DNA of 64,000 bases. Source: Ramlibacter agri. Lineage in GTDB: Bacteria > Pseudomonadota > Gammaproteobacteria > Burkholderiales > Burkholderiaceae_C. The translations under genes and the position numbers were made by a program. Below the pieces are notes generated by a model. It saw only the letters and a list, made by a program, of their open reading frames with translations. It was not told where the DNA came from and ran no database searches. The stretch is taken from contig NZ_JABBFX010000002.1 in NCBI RefSeq assembly GCF_012927085.1, forward strand, positions 930,001-994,000. Direction: 5' to 3'. Shown one piece after another: positions 1 through 7,574 of this stretch. Each line of letters opens with the position of its first letter. Within the stretch, counting starts at the first letter, position 1.

Positions 1-535
1 GCGCCTCCTGGGTGGCCAGCACCAGGTGCGTCCAGTAGACCTGCAAGGCCGCCGCGATGAAGGGCGCGGCCGCCAGGTCCAGCCCCAGGGTCACCCCATC
101 CAGCAGGCGGTCCGCCTGGCGTTCCAGCATCTCGTCGGGCGCGCCGCGCAAGGCCTCGACGGCGGTCCGGGTGGGCCCGGACGGCAGCCGCTGCAGCAGC
201 GCATCGAGAATCGGATGCAGGCCGTCGCGCCACTGCGGCGCGCGCGGCCACAAGGGCGCCGGCAGCGGCGGCTGGCCCGCATAGGCGGCCGCCATCAGTG
301 CCTGCGGATCCGGCACGCGCACGGCGGGAAAGTCCTGCAGCACGGCGTGCTGCGCCTGCGCGATGTCCGCGACCAGCAGCAGGTAGTCGCGCATCGCGTG
401 GCCGGCGGCGCGCTGGCGCAGGCGGATCGCGCGGTCGGCGAACACCTCGCCGCGCACGGGCATGTACAGCAGGGACGCCTGCTGGCCCGCGCGGGCCGCG
501 ATCTCCTCCGGGCTGAGCAGGGGGCTGGGGTTCAT
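1..535 (-). CDS. fdhE: formate dehydrogenase accessory protein FdhE (partial)
   Basis: FdhE is a cytoplasmic, rubredoxin-like assembly factor for the membrane-bound formate dehydrogenases. Only the N-terminal 178 codons are present; the gene runs off the left edge, so the C-terminal CxxC metal-binding part cannot be seen. The visible reading frame starts MNPSPLLSPEEIA and has no internal stop. It contains two stretches typical of the family: an N-terminal helical segment with RAIRLRQRAAGHAM followed by YLLLVADIAQAQH, and AAAPFIAAALQVYWTHL near the window edge. The start codon overlaps the stop of fdoI in an ATGA (532-535), indicating translational coupling. It is the last visible gene of the fdoGHI-fdhE operon. 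Assignment rests on these motifs plus position. Confidence 0.85.
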   Translation of the reverse strand, partial: MNPSPLLSPEEIAARAGQQASLLYMPVRGEVFADRAIRLRQRAAGHAMRDYLLLVADIAQAQHAVLQDFPAVRVPDPQALMAAAYAGQPPLPAPLWPRAPQWRDGLHPILDALLQRLPSGPTRTAVEALRGAPDEMLERQADRLLDGVTLGLDLAAAPFIAAALQVYWTHLVLATQEA

Positions 536-1152
536 TGGTCTCCGTTCACCTGCCGGTACCACAGCGGATGGTGGCGGCGCGCCCAGGCCGGCGTGACCCA
601 GCCGCGGGTCATGGCCCGCACCGAGCCCTTCACCCAGATCGCGGCATAGACGTGGATGATCACGCCCAGGATCAGCAGGAAGGCGGCAATGGCGTGCAGC
701 AGCACGGCGATGCGCCGCAGCAGGATGGGAAAGGCGTTCGCGAAGTACGGCTGCCAGAACACGAAGCCGGTCACGAACAGCACCAGCAGGCAAACGGCGA
801 ACAGCCAGAACACGCCCTTCTGCCCCGCGTTGTACTTGCCGATCGGGGGCATGGCGTCCTCGTCGCCGCGCAGCAGGCGCGGCGAGCGGCGCATCCACTC
901 GCTGTCGCGCGGCTGCCAGAGGTTGTCGCGCCAGACCTGGAAGAACAGGAAGACGAAACCCAGCACCATCAGCAGGCCGAAGAAGGGATGCAGGATCTTC
1001 GTCCAGGTGCCGCCGCCGAACAACGCGGTGAAGAACCAGAACACCGGATGGAAGATGGCCAGGCCCGTGAGCCCGGCGCACAGGAACAGCAGCGCGACCA
1101 TCCAGTGGTTGATGCGCGTGCCGTCAGAATAGCGGCGGATCAGGCGGGCCAT
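532..1152 (-). CDS. fdoI: formate dehydrogenase gamma subunit, cytochrome b556
   Basis: This is the membrane-anchor subunit that takes electrons from the iron-sulfur subunit via two b hemes and reduces quinone. The 206-residue product has four predicted membrane helices (about residues 14-35, 47-75, 113-135 and 150-172), which is normal for FdnI/FdoI. Histidines suited to heme ligation lie in or next to them, for example in RINHWM near the N-terminus. It begins one base after the fdoH stop and overlaps fdhE by four bases, so it is an internal gene of one operon. Length and order match the E. coli fdoGHI arrangement. Confidence 0.93.
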   Translation of the reverse strand: MARLIRRYSDGTRINHWMVALLFLCAGLTGLAIFHPVFWFFTALFGGGTWTKILHPFFGLLMVLGFVFLFFQVWRDNLWQPRDSEWMRRSPRLLRGDEDAMPPIGKYNAGQKGVFWLFAVCLLVLFVTGFVFWQPYFANAFPILLRRIAVLLHAIAAFLLILGVIIHVYAAIWVKGSVRAMTRGWVTPAWARRHHPLWYRQVNGDQ

Positions 1153-1153
1153 G

Positions 1154-2083
1154 TCATTTCACCTCCATGGATTGGTTTTCGCGCTTGCGCCTGTCTTCCC
1201 TGCTCTCGTCCTCTTCGTCTTCCTCCACCTCCAGCGGGCCGACCTTCATGTAGTGGAAGAAGCCGGCCAGCACCGCACCCACCATCGCCACGGCGGCCAG
1301 TGGCTTGGCCAGGCCCTTCCACAGGCCCACCAGCGGGCTGATCGTCGGATGCGCCGGCAGGCCGACGATCTCCGGCTGGTCACCGTGCTGCAGCACGTAC
1401 ATGACGTGCGTCCCCCCAACGCCCTCCGGGTTATAGATAGCGGGTTGGACAAAGCCGCGTTGCTTGAGTTCCGCCACGCGTTCTGCCCCGAACTCCAACA
1501 TGTCCTCCTTGGTGCCGAAGCGGATCGCGCCGGTCGGGCACGCCTTCGCGCAGGCCGGTTCCAGGTTGACGGCGACGCGATCGGAGCACAGCGAACACTT
1601 GTACGCCTTGTTGTCCGTCCTGGATAAGCGGGGAATGTCGAACGGGCAGCCGGTGACGCAGTTGCCGCAGCCGATGCAGTTCTCGCTGATGAAATCGACG
1701 ATGCCGTTGCTGTAGCGCACGATGGCGCCCGGCGACGGGCAGGCCTTCAGGCAGCCGGGGTCGGCGCAGTGCATGCAGCCGTCCTTGCGAATCAACCATT
1801 CGAGCCGCGTGGATTGGTCCGGCTGCTTCATCTCCACTTCGTGGAACTGCATGACCGTCCACGACTTCGGCGTCAGGTCGGGCGGGTTGTCGAGATAACC
1901 CACGTTCACGCCGACCTCGTCGCGCAGGTCGTTCCATTGCATGCACGCCACCTGGCAGGCCTTGCAGCCGATGCAGCTGGACACGTCGATCAGCTTCGCC
2001 ACTTCAGGCGTGTGGCGGGCCTGCGGCGTGGCCGTGGTGGTGGCCGAGCGCGCCGCGATGTCGAGGGATTGCAGCGAGCTCAT
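1154..2083 (-). CDS. fdoH: formate dehydrogenase beta (iron-sulfur) subunit
   Basis: This 309-residue ferredoxin-type subunit wires the catalytic subunit to cytochrome b. Sixteen cysteines form four [4Fe-4S] motifs: Cys37/40/43/47, 103/106/111/115, 136/139/142/146 and 163/166/178/182. Near the C-terminus (about 255-280) there is one membrane helix followed by a very acidic then basic tail, as in FdnH/FdoH, where the single helix anchors the protein to FdnI. The gene is separated from fdoG and fdoI by one base on each side. The family normally has about 290-310 residues, so the gene is intact. Confidence 0.95.
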   Translation of the reverse strand: MSSLQSLDIAARSATTTATPQARHTPEVAKLIDVSSCIGCKACQVACMQWNDLRDEVGVNVGYLDNPPDLTPKSWTVMQFHEVEMKQPDQSTRLEWLIRKDGCMHCADPGCLKACPSPGAIVRYSNGIVDFISENCIGCGNCVTGCPFDIPRLSRTDNKAYKCSLCSDRVAVNLEPACAKACPTGAIRFGTKEDMLEFGAERVAELKQRGFVQPAIYNPEGVGGTHVMYVLQHGDQPEIVGLPAHPTISPLVGLWKGLAKPLAAVAMVGAVLAGFFHYMKVGPLEVEEDEEDESREDRRKRENQSMEVK

Positions 2084-2084
2084 G

Positions 2085-5000
2085 TCATGCCCTCTCGATG
2101 TTCACGGTGAACGCCTTGTACTCGGGGGTCTGCGAATTCGCGTCCCCCACGAACGGCGTCAGCGTGTTGACCAGGTAACCGGGCCGGGCGACGCCGACGA
2201 AGCCCCAGTGGTTGGGCAGGCCCACCGTGTCCACGGTCTTGCCGTCCACCGTGAGGCGCGGGATGCGCTTGGTGACCATCGCCACCGCCTTGATGGAGCC
2301 GCGGTTGGACGAGACCTTCACCATGTCGCCGTTGGCGATGCCCCTGGACTTCGCCAGTTCCTCGCCGATCTCCACGAACTGCTGCGGCTGGAGGATGGCG
2401 GAGGTGAGCACGTTCTTGGTCCAGTAGTGGAAGTGCTCGGTCAACCGGTAGCTGGTGGCCACCAGCGGGAAGTCCCTGGGCTTGCCGAAGGCTTCCATGT
2501 CGCCCTTGAACACCCGCGCGGCGGGGTTGGCCCGCGCCTTCGGGTTGCTGTTCATCGGGTTGGTTTCCAGCGGCGACTCGAAGGGTTCGTAGTGCTCCGG
2601 CAGCGGCCCGTCGGCCATGCCAGTCGGCGCGAACAGGCGCGCCACGCCCTCGGCGGTCATGATGAAGGGCTGCACCCGCTCGGGATCCGACGGATCCGCG
2701 TCGGGGCGGATGTCCGGCACGTCGGCCCCGCCCCAGGCCTTGCCGGTCCACTGCACCAGCTTGCGCCTGGGGTCCCAGGGCTTGCCGTCGGGCGCGCTGG
2801 ACGCGGCGTTGTAGAGGATGCGGCGGTTGGCCGGCCAGGCCCAGGCCCAGTTCAGCGTCTGGCCGATGCCCCAGGGGTCGGCGCTGTCGCGCCGCGCCAT
2901 CTGGTTGCCGGCCTGCGTCCACGCGCCGGCAAAGATCCAGCAGCCGCAAGCCGTGCTGCCATCGTCGCGCAGGAGCCCGAAGCCGGACAGCTGTTCGCCC
3001 GCCTTCGCCAGCACCGCCGGCGCCGCGCCGGGGTTCTTCGGGTCCGGCGGCGCCAGCACGTCGGCCAGCGCCTTGCCGTTGTATTCCATCGCGATCTCCT
3101 CGGCGGAGGGCGCGGACGGAATCTTGTACGGCCAGGTGAGCTTGAGGATGGGGTCCGGGAAGGCTCCGCCGTCCTTCGCATACAGCGCGCGGATGCGGCT
3201 GAACAGGCCGGCCATGATCTCGACGTCGCCCCGCGCCTCGCCCGGCGGGTTGGCGCCCTTCCAGTGCCACTGCAGCCAGCGGCCGGAGTTGGTGATGGAG
3301 CCGTCCTCCTCCGCGAAGCAGGTCGAGGGCAGGCGGATCACCGTGGTCTGGATGTCCGCGGTCTTGACGTCGTTGTGCTCGCCGAAGTTGCGCCAGAACT
3401 CCGCCGTCTCGGTGTTCAGCGGGTCGATGGTCACCAGCCACTTCAGCTTGGAAAGGCCGGCGACGATCTTCTTCTTGTTCGGGAAGGAGCCCACCGGGTT
3501 GAAGCCCTGGCAGATGTAGCCATTGAGCTTGCCCAGGTTCATCAGCTCGAAGGCCTGCAGCACGTCGTACAGCTTGTCGATCCTGGGCAGGTAGTCGAAG
3601 GCCCACTTGTTGTCCGCCGTCGCGGCGTCGCCCCACCAGGCCTTCTGCAGGCTGACGAAGAACTTGGGGTAGTTCTGCCAGTACGACATCTGGTTGGGAC
3701 GCAGCGGCTTCAGCGCGCGGGTCTTGTAGTAGGTCTCCAGGTCCTGCTCGTTGTCCCGCGCGAGCGACATGTAGCCGGTGAGCGAGTTCGACAGCAGCCC
3801 CAGGTCGGTGAGGCCCTGGATGTTGCTGTGGCCGCGCAGCGCGTTCATGCCGCCGCCCGGGATGCCGATGTTGCCCAGCAGCAGCTGCACGATGGCCGCC
3901 GTGCGGATCATCTGCGAGCCCGTGCTGTGCTGCGTCCAGCCCAGCGCGTACATGATGGTCATGGCGCGGTCCGGCACCGCGGTCGCGCCGATCATGTCGC
4001 AGATCTTCAGGAACGCTTCCCTGGGCGTGCCGCAGATGCGGTTCACCATCTCTGGCGTGTAGCGCGAGAAGTGCTGCTTCATCAGCTGCAGCACGCAGCG
4101 CGGATGCTGCATCGTCGGGTCGGTCTTCGCGAAGCCCTGCTCGTCCAGCTCGTAGGCCCAGCTCGCCGGGTCGTAGCTGCGCTTCGTTTCGTCGTAGCCG
4201 GAGAACAGGCCGTTGTCGAACTTGAAGCCCTCGCCCACGAGGAAGGGCGCGTTGGTGTACGCCGCCACGTACTGCTGCTGGATCTTGTTGTTGGACAGCA
4301 GGTAGTTGATGACGCCGCCCAGGAAGGCGATGTCGCTGCCCGCGCGGATCGGCGCGTAGTAGTCGGCCATGGCCGCCGAGCGCGTGAAGCGCGGGTCGAC
4401 GACGATCAGCCGGGCCTTGTTGTTGTGCTTGGCCTCCACCACCCACTTGAAGCCGCAGGGGTGGGCCTCGGCGGCATTGCCGCCCATGATGAGGACGAGG
4501 TCGGCGTTCCGGATGTCCACCCAGTGGTTGGTCATCGCGCCGCGTCCGAACGTCGGGGCCAGACTGGCCACCGTCGGTCCGTGTCAAACCCGCGCCTGGT
4601 TGTCGAAGACGAGCATCCCGAGGGAGCGCATCGTCTTGTGGGTGATGTAGCCGGTCTCGTTGGACGAGGCGGAGGCGCACAGCATGCCGCTGGTGATCCA
4701 GCGGTTGACCGTCTTGCCGTCGGCGTTGGTGGCCTGGAAGTTGGCGTCGCGGTCGGCCTTCATCAGCTGCGCCAGCCGGTCCAGCGCTTCGTCCCAACTC
4801 ACGCGCTTCCATTCGCTCGCGCCCGGCTCGCGGATCTGCGGATACTTCAGGCGGTTCTCGCTGTGCACGAAGTCGAGCAGGCCGGCGCCCTTGGGGCACA
4901 GCGTGCCGCGGTTCACCGGGTGGTCCGGGTCGCCTTCGATGTGGATGATGTCAGACAGGGCGTTCTTGGACTTGTCGCCCAGGCCGTACATCAGGATGCC

Positions 5001-5171
5001 GCAGCCCACCGAGCAGTAGGGGCATGTGTTGCGGGTCTCCGAGGCGCGCCCCAGCTTGAACTGGCGCGTCTCCGCCAGCACCGCGGTCGGCGAGAAGCCC
5101 AGCACCGCGAGCGTCGAGGCCGTGAGCCCTGCGCCGCTGGCACGGAAGAACTGCCTTCGGTTCATGTCCAT
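2085..5171 (-). CDS. fdoG: formate dehydrogenase-O/N type catalytic subunit, selenoprotein
   Basis: This is the catalytic Mo/W-bis-MGD subunit that oxidises formate in the periplasm. The gene must be read through an in-frame TGA at 4586-4584 (codon 196) as selenocysteine. The residues around it, [22 protein letters not shown], match the active site of E. coli FdnG/FdoG, whose selenocysteine is also residue 196. With the read-through the product is 1028 residues, the usual length. The N-terminus has a Tat signal (NRRQFFRAS, Arg5-Arg6), then the [4Fe-4S] ligands Cys50, Cys53, Cys57 and Cys92. The first ATG is chosen because GAGGAGG lies five bases upstream; an ATG two codons later is possible. 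An ordinary gene caller would split it into 195- and 828-residue pieces. Expression requires selA, selB, selC and selD elsewhere in the genome. Confidence 0.95.
4554..4586 (-). promoter_or_regulatory. UGA selenocysteine codon and bacterial SECIS hairpin in fdoG
   Basis: On the coding strand the TGA (4586-4584) is followed after ten bases by a hairpin at 4573-4554. Its stem is CGG/CCG plus GGCC/GGCC, with one unpaired U between the two stem blocks and an AGUCU loop. The loop begins 18 bases after the UGA. The AGUCU-type loop, the bulged U and the distance match what is known of the E. coli fdnG and fdhF elements that bind SelB. The pairing is read directly from the sequence. SelB recognition is inferred. 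Confidence 0.85.
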
Positions 5172-5256
5172 CGGGTCCTCCTCGGGATCATTGGGCGGCC
5201 GACACGAAAGGAAGGGCTGGTCATGACGGCTCCGTTGCCGAAAGCGCTAGCTTGCC

Positions 5257-5273
5257 GCAATTGACGTGCTGCA
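5257..5273 (-). promoter_or_regulatory. possible sigma-54 promoter for fdoGHI
   Basis: Read on the minus strand this is CAGCACG, four bases, then TTGC, against the sigma-54 consensus TGGCACG-N4-TTGC. The -12 TTGC and the GCACG block match with exact spacing, but the normally invariant GG of the -24 element is AG. It lies about 85 bases upstream of the fdoG start and points towards it. The -24 mismatch keeps confidence low. Confidence 0.3.
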
Positions 5274-5299
5274 TGGCGGGCGGCCAGGCATTTCAAACC

Positions 5300-5321
5300 C
5301 TTATGAACGCCCGCGCATAGC
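5300..5321. promoter_or_regulatory. ModE-like palindrome between the two formate dehydrogenase operons
   Basis: The arms TTATGAAC and GCATAGC enclose a 22-bp window in the fdoG/fdsG intergenic region. The near-identical arrangement occurs at 34034-34055 in front of the tungstate/molybdate uptake genes (16 of 22 positions identical, both arms conserved). The GTTAT...ATAAC-type arms at 22-bp span resemble the E. coli ModE operator as I remember it. It is probably bound by the ModE-type regulator encoded at 34096-35202. Whether it activates or represses cannot be told from sequence. Confidence 0.6.
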
Positions 5322-5458
5322 TCTCCCACTCCGTCATTCAAGGCGTGAATCGATGGATATGCAAGGCGCCATCGACGAATCACCGCATGCGTCGATTCAA
5401 TTTGACCCGCCGTGAAACCGCCGCTGACACTCGCGCCGACGAACAACAGGAGGCAGGC

Positions 5459-6031
5459 ATGCGCGATCCATCCACTCCCCGCCAGCAGGAAGTGCTGCTG
5501 GCCACGCCGTCCGAGCTGCGCGACCGCATCCGGCAGCTCGGGAAACCCGCGGCGCGCGCCGACGATCCGCGTCTCGCGCAGGTGCACGCCATCCTCAGCG
5601 AGCTCGGTGCGCAGCCGGGGCCGCTGCTGCCCGTGCTGCATGCGGTGCAGGACGCCTTCGGCTGCATCCCGCCCGAGCTGGTGGGCCCGATCGCCGAAGG
5701 GCTGAACCTGTCGCGCGCCGAGGTGCACGGCGTCATCACGTATTACCACCACTTCCGCAGCGAGCCGGCGGGACGCCATGTGCTGGAGGTGTGCCGCGCC
5801 GAGTCCTGCCAGGCCATGGGCAGCGAGGCGCTGTGGCACGAGGCCTGCGCGGGCCTGGGCCTGCCGGCTGGCGGCGGCACGACGGTGGATGGAGCGCTGA
5901 CGCTGGAGCCCGTGTACTGCCTGGGGCTTTGCGCACAGTCGCCTGCAGCGATGCTCGACGGCCATCCGCATGCGCGGCTGGATACCGGGCGCATGTCGTC
6001 CCTCGTCGCTCGCAGCGTGGAGGCCGCATGA
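5459..6031 (+). CDS. fdsG: NAD-dependent formate dehydrogenase gamma subunit (NuoE-like)
   Basis: This is the [2Fe-2S] subunit of the soluble, NAD-linked formate dehydrogenase, related to NuoE of complex I. The product has 190 residues, with cluster ligands Cys112, Cys117, Cys154 and Cys158 in the family pattern. The start at 5459 is preferred because AGGAGG sits five bases upstream. An in-frame GTG at 5345 would add 38 basic residues unlike the family. It opens the operon fdsG-fdsB-fdsA-fdhD-fdsD, the same order as fdsGBACD of Cupriavidus necator, and its stop overlaps the fdsB start by an ATGA. Confidence 0.92.
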   Translation: MRDPSTPRQQEVLLATPSELRDRIRQLGKPAARADDPRLAQVHAILSELGAQPGPLLPVLHAVQDAFGCIPPELVGPIAEGLNLSRAEVHGVITYYHHFRSEPAGRHVLEVCRAESCQAMGSEALWHEACAGLGLPAGGGTTVDGALTLEPVYCLGLCAQSPAAMLDGHPHARLDTGRMSSLVARSVEAA

Positions 6032-7563
6032 ACCGGATTCGTGTCTTCGTCCCGCGCGACAGCGCGGCACTGGCTGTGGGCGCCGATGAAGTCGCCGCGC
6101 GCATCGCGGCCCTCGCGCCCGCTGAGGTCGAGATCGTCCGCAACGGCTCGCGCGGCATGCTGTGGCTGGAGCCGCTGGTGGAAGTGGAAACTCCGCTGGG
6201 CCGGGTGGCTTACGGCCCGGTGGCGCCCGGAGACGTGCCCTCGCTCATCGAAGCCGGTTTCCTGCAAGGCGATGAACATCCGCTGCTGGTGGGCATCACG
6301 GACCGCCTGCCCTGGCTGAAGTCGCAGGAGCGCCTGACCTTCGCCCGCGTGGGCATCACCGATCCTCTCTCGCTCGCCGACTACGAGGCCCACGGTGGCC
6401 TGGCCGGCTGGCGGCAGGCGCAGTCACTGCCCCCGGCGGCCATCGTGCAGCAGGTGCTGGACTCGGGCCTGCGCGGACGCGGCGGCGCGGCCTTCCCGGC
6501 CGGCATCAAGTGGCAGACGGTAGCGGCCGCGCAGGCGCCGCAGAAGTACGTCGTCTGCAATGCCGACGAAGGCGACTCGGGCACCTACGCCGACCGCATG
6601 CTGATGGAGGGCGACCCCTTCCTGCTGATCGAAGGCATGGCGATCGCGGGCCTGGCCACCGGCGCCACGCGCGGCTACGTCTACGTGCGCTCCGAATATC
6701 CGCATGCGATTGCGACGCTGCGCGAGGCCGTGGCCAGCGCCCGCGGCGCCGGCCTGCTGGGCCCGCACTTCGAGCTGGAAGTGCGCAAGGCCGCCGGCTC
6801 CTACGTCTGCGGCGAGGAGACGGCGATGCTGGAAAGCCTGGAAGGCCGGCGCGGCATCGTGCGCGCCAAGCCGCCGCTGCCGGCGCTCCAGGGCCTGTTC
6901 GGCCAGCCGACCGTCATCAACAACGTGCTCACCTTCGCCGCGGTGCCGACGGTGCTGGCAAAGGGGCCGCTCGCCTACCGCGACTTCGGCATGGGCCGCT
7001 CGCGCGGCACCCTGCCCTTCCAGCTGGCCGGCAACGTGCGGCGTGGCGGGCTGGTGGAGAAGGCTTTCGGCGTGACCTTGCGCGAGCTGATGTTCGACTA
7101 CGGCGGCGGCACTGCGTCCGGCCGGCCGCTGAAGGCCGCGCAGGTGGGCGGCCCGCTCGGCGCCTACCTGCCCGAGTCGCAGTGGGACCTGCCGCTGGAC
7201 TACGAAGCCTATGCGGCGGTCGGCGCCGTGGTCGGCCACGGCGGAATCGTGATGCACGACGACCGCGCCGACATGGCGCGACTCGCGCGCTACGCCATGG
7301 AGTTCTGCGCCATCGAATCCTGTGGCAAGTGCACGCCCTGCCGCATCGGCTCCACGCGCGGTGTCGAAGTGGTGGACCGCATCGCCGCCGCCGACCCGCA
7401 GCTGCGGCCGCAGCAGGTGAAGCTGCTGCGCGACCTGTGCGACACCATGCTGCACGGCTCGCTCTGCGCCATGGGCGGCATGACGCCCTACCCCGTGCTG
7501 TCCGCCCTGAACCACTACCCCGAGGACTTCGGCATCGCGGCTCCCGGCCGCGCCGCCGCCTGA
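6028..7563 (+). CDS. fdsB: NAD-dependent formate dehydrogenase beta subunit (NuoF-like)
   Basis: This diaphorase subunit passes electrons from the iron-sulfur chain via FMN to NAD+. The product is 511 residues, close to known FdsB proteins. It carries the FMN/NADH-binding glycine-rich loop GRGGAAFP at 150-157. The [4Fe-4S] motif SCGKCTPCRIGSTRG (Cys432, Cys435, Cys438) has its fourth ligand at Cys480. The N-terminal 120 residues form a thioredoxin-like extension seen in FdsB and HoxF. The start is fixed by the ATGA overlap with fdsG. The fdsA gene follows after 11 bases with its own Shine-Dalgarno sequence. Confidence 0.94.
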   Translation: MNRIRVFVPRDSAALAVGADEVAARIAALAPAEVEIVRNGSRGMLWLEPLVEVETPLGRVAYGPVAPGDVPSLIEAGFLQGDEHPLLVGITDRLPWLKSQERLTFARVGITDPLSLADYEAHGGLAGWRQAQSLPPAAIVQQVLDSGLRGRGGAAFPAGIKWQTVAAAQAPQKYVVCNADEGDSGTYADRMLMEGDPFLLIEGMAIAGLATGATRGYVYVRSEYPHAIATLREAVASARGAGLLGPHFELEVRKAAGSYVCGEETAMLESLEGRRGIVRAKPPLPALQGLFGQPTVINNVLTFAAVPTVLAKGPLAYRDFGMGRSRGTLPFQLAGNVRRGGLVEKAFGVTLRELMFDYGGGTASGRPLKAAQVGGPLGAYLPESQWDLPLDYEAYAAVGAVVGHGGIVMHDDRADMARLARYAMEFCAIESCGKCTPCRIGSTRGVEVVDRIAAADPQLRPQQVKLLRDLCDTMLHGSLCAMGGMTPYPVLSALNHYPEDFGIAAPGRAAA

Positions 7564-7574
7564 AAGGAGCCGCC

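Noticed and set aside
2085..4571. fdoG as two separate genes or a nonsense-mutated pseudogene
   Set aside because: The TGA lies at the known selenocysteine site with a matching SECIS hairpin, and the flanking sequence is fully conserved.
1941..5264. Very long open frame (over 1100 codons) on the plus strand opposite fdoG and fdoH
   Set aside because: It is antisense to conserved, domain-complete genes; its translation is rich in Arg, His and Gly with no domain, as expected from GC-rich shadow frames.
5345..5458. N-terminal extension of fdsG from a GTG
   Set aside because: Strong Shine-Dalgarno sequence directly before the ATG at 5459; the extension is Arg-rich, unlike the family, and would cover the promoter region.
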